From Egbenema bharatensis (GTDB taxonomy: Bacteria; Cyanobacteriota; Cyanobacteriia; Elainellales; Elainellaceae), in contig NZ_CP182236.1 in NCBI RefSeq assembly GCF_048077055.1, positions 4,650,001 through 4,714,000 of the forward strand: DNA of 64,000 bases, read 5' to 3'. The translations under genes were made by a program, and so were the position numbers. The notes beneath the pieces were generated by a model. The model was not told the origin of the DNA and did not search any database. It saw only the letters and a program-made list of their open reading frames with translations. Positions 63,949 to 64,000 of the stretch are shown here, piece after piece; the first letter of the stretch is position 1, and each line of letters opens with the position of its first letter.

Positions 63949-64000
63949 AGGGGGTAATGCTCCGCCGAAAAAGGATGAGATTGTTCAGTCAACAACAATG

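Overview
The window is cyanobacterial chromosome. The grounds are the F-type ATP synthase cluster in the cyanobacterial/chloroplast gene order with a separate b' subunit, a GlpX-type fructose-1,6/sedoheptulose-1,7-bisphosphatase, a cyanobacterial group 1 sigma factor, a cyanobacterial-type EF-G, and very frequent GCGATCGC (HIP1) palindromes. Moderate GC, many dispersed heptameric repeats and the gene content suggest a filamentous, Leptolyngbya-like organism; this placement is inference.

Layout. 0-5.3 kb: ATP synthase genes (a partial, c, b', b, delta, alpha, gamma) closed by a terminator; beta and epsilon are not here. 5.36-11.9 kb, minus strand: one tight transcription unit with a SurA-like peptidyl-prolyl isomerase, a type I secretion ABC transporter with a cyclic-nucleotide-binding domain and a dead C39 domain, a HlyD adaptor, and then two small genes, the first resembling Tse2-type ADP-ribosyltransferase toxins. 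12.4-22.4 kb: envelope polysaccharide functions (metallophosphoesterase, Wzc-like tyrosine autokinase, Wza-like export protein, an unusual FkbH-carrier-protein-thioesterase fusion and a GT2 glycosyltransferase). 22.6-33.2 kb: polA, a PD-(D/E)XK-like protein, sigA, small conserved proteins, a copper P-type ATPase and a frameshifted TIGR01777 epimerase. 33.2-35.7 kb: an AT-rich gene desert followed by an intact ISH3-type insertion sequence with a 5-bp target duplication. 36-43 kb: an RTX-tailed alkaline phosphatase (a plausible type I secretion substrate), a frameshifted sodium:solute symporter and a frameshifted YyaL/DUF255 protein. 43.3-45.4 kb: fusA.

The most remarkable region is 45.9-53.0 kb: a chromosomal integron. 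An intact integron integrase (intI, plus strand, with the IntI-specific insert) is divergent from a run of minus-strand gene cassettes separated by four or five attC-like imperfect palindromes, three of them of excellent quality and exactly 87 bp long. The cassettes carry a Uma2 nuclease-like protein, an unrecognised three-gene module, a RelE/ParE-type toxin-antitoxin pair, two GIY-YIG proteins plus a small partner, and HicAB. Between cassette 1 and intI, where attI should lie, is a degenerate tandem repeat of about 41-42 bp, each full unit opening with a core-site-like GTTATAC heptamer.

53-64 kb: a CopG-like protein, a conserved hypothetical, glpX, a flavoprotein, cobD, HU, a coiled-coil protein, trpC, lpdA and a sulfite-oxidase-like protein. 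Three genes (32.5, 39.0 and 41.5 kb) are each broken by a single missing base in or beside a homopolymer, which suggests read error at least as much as real decay. No tRNA, rRNA or CRISPR array was seen.
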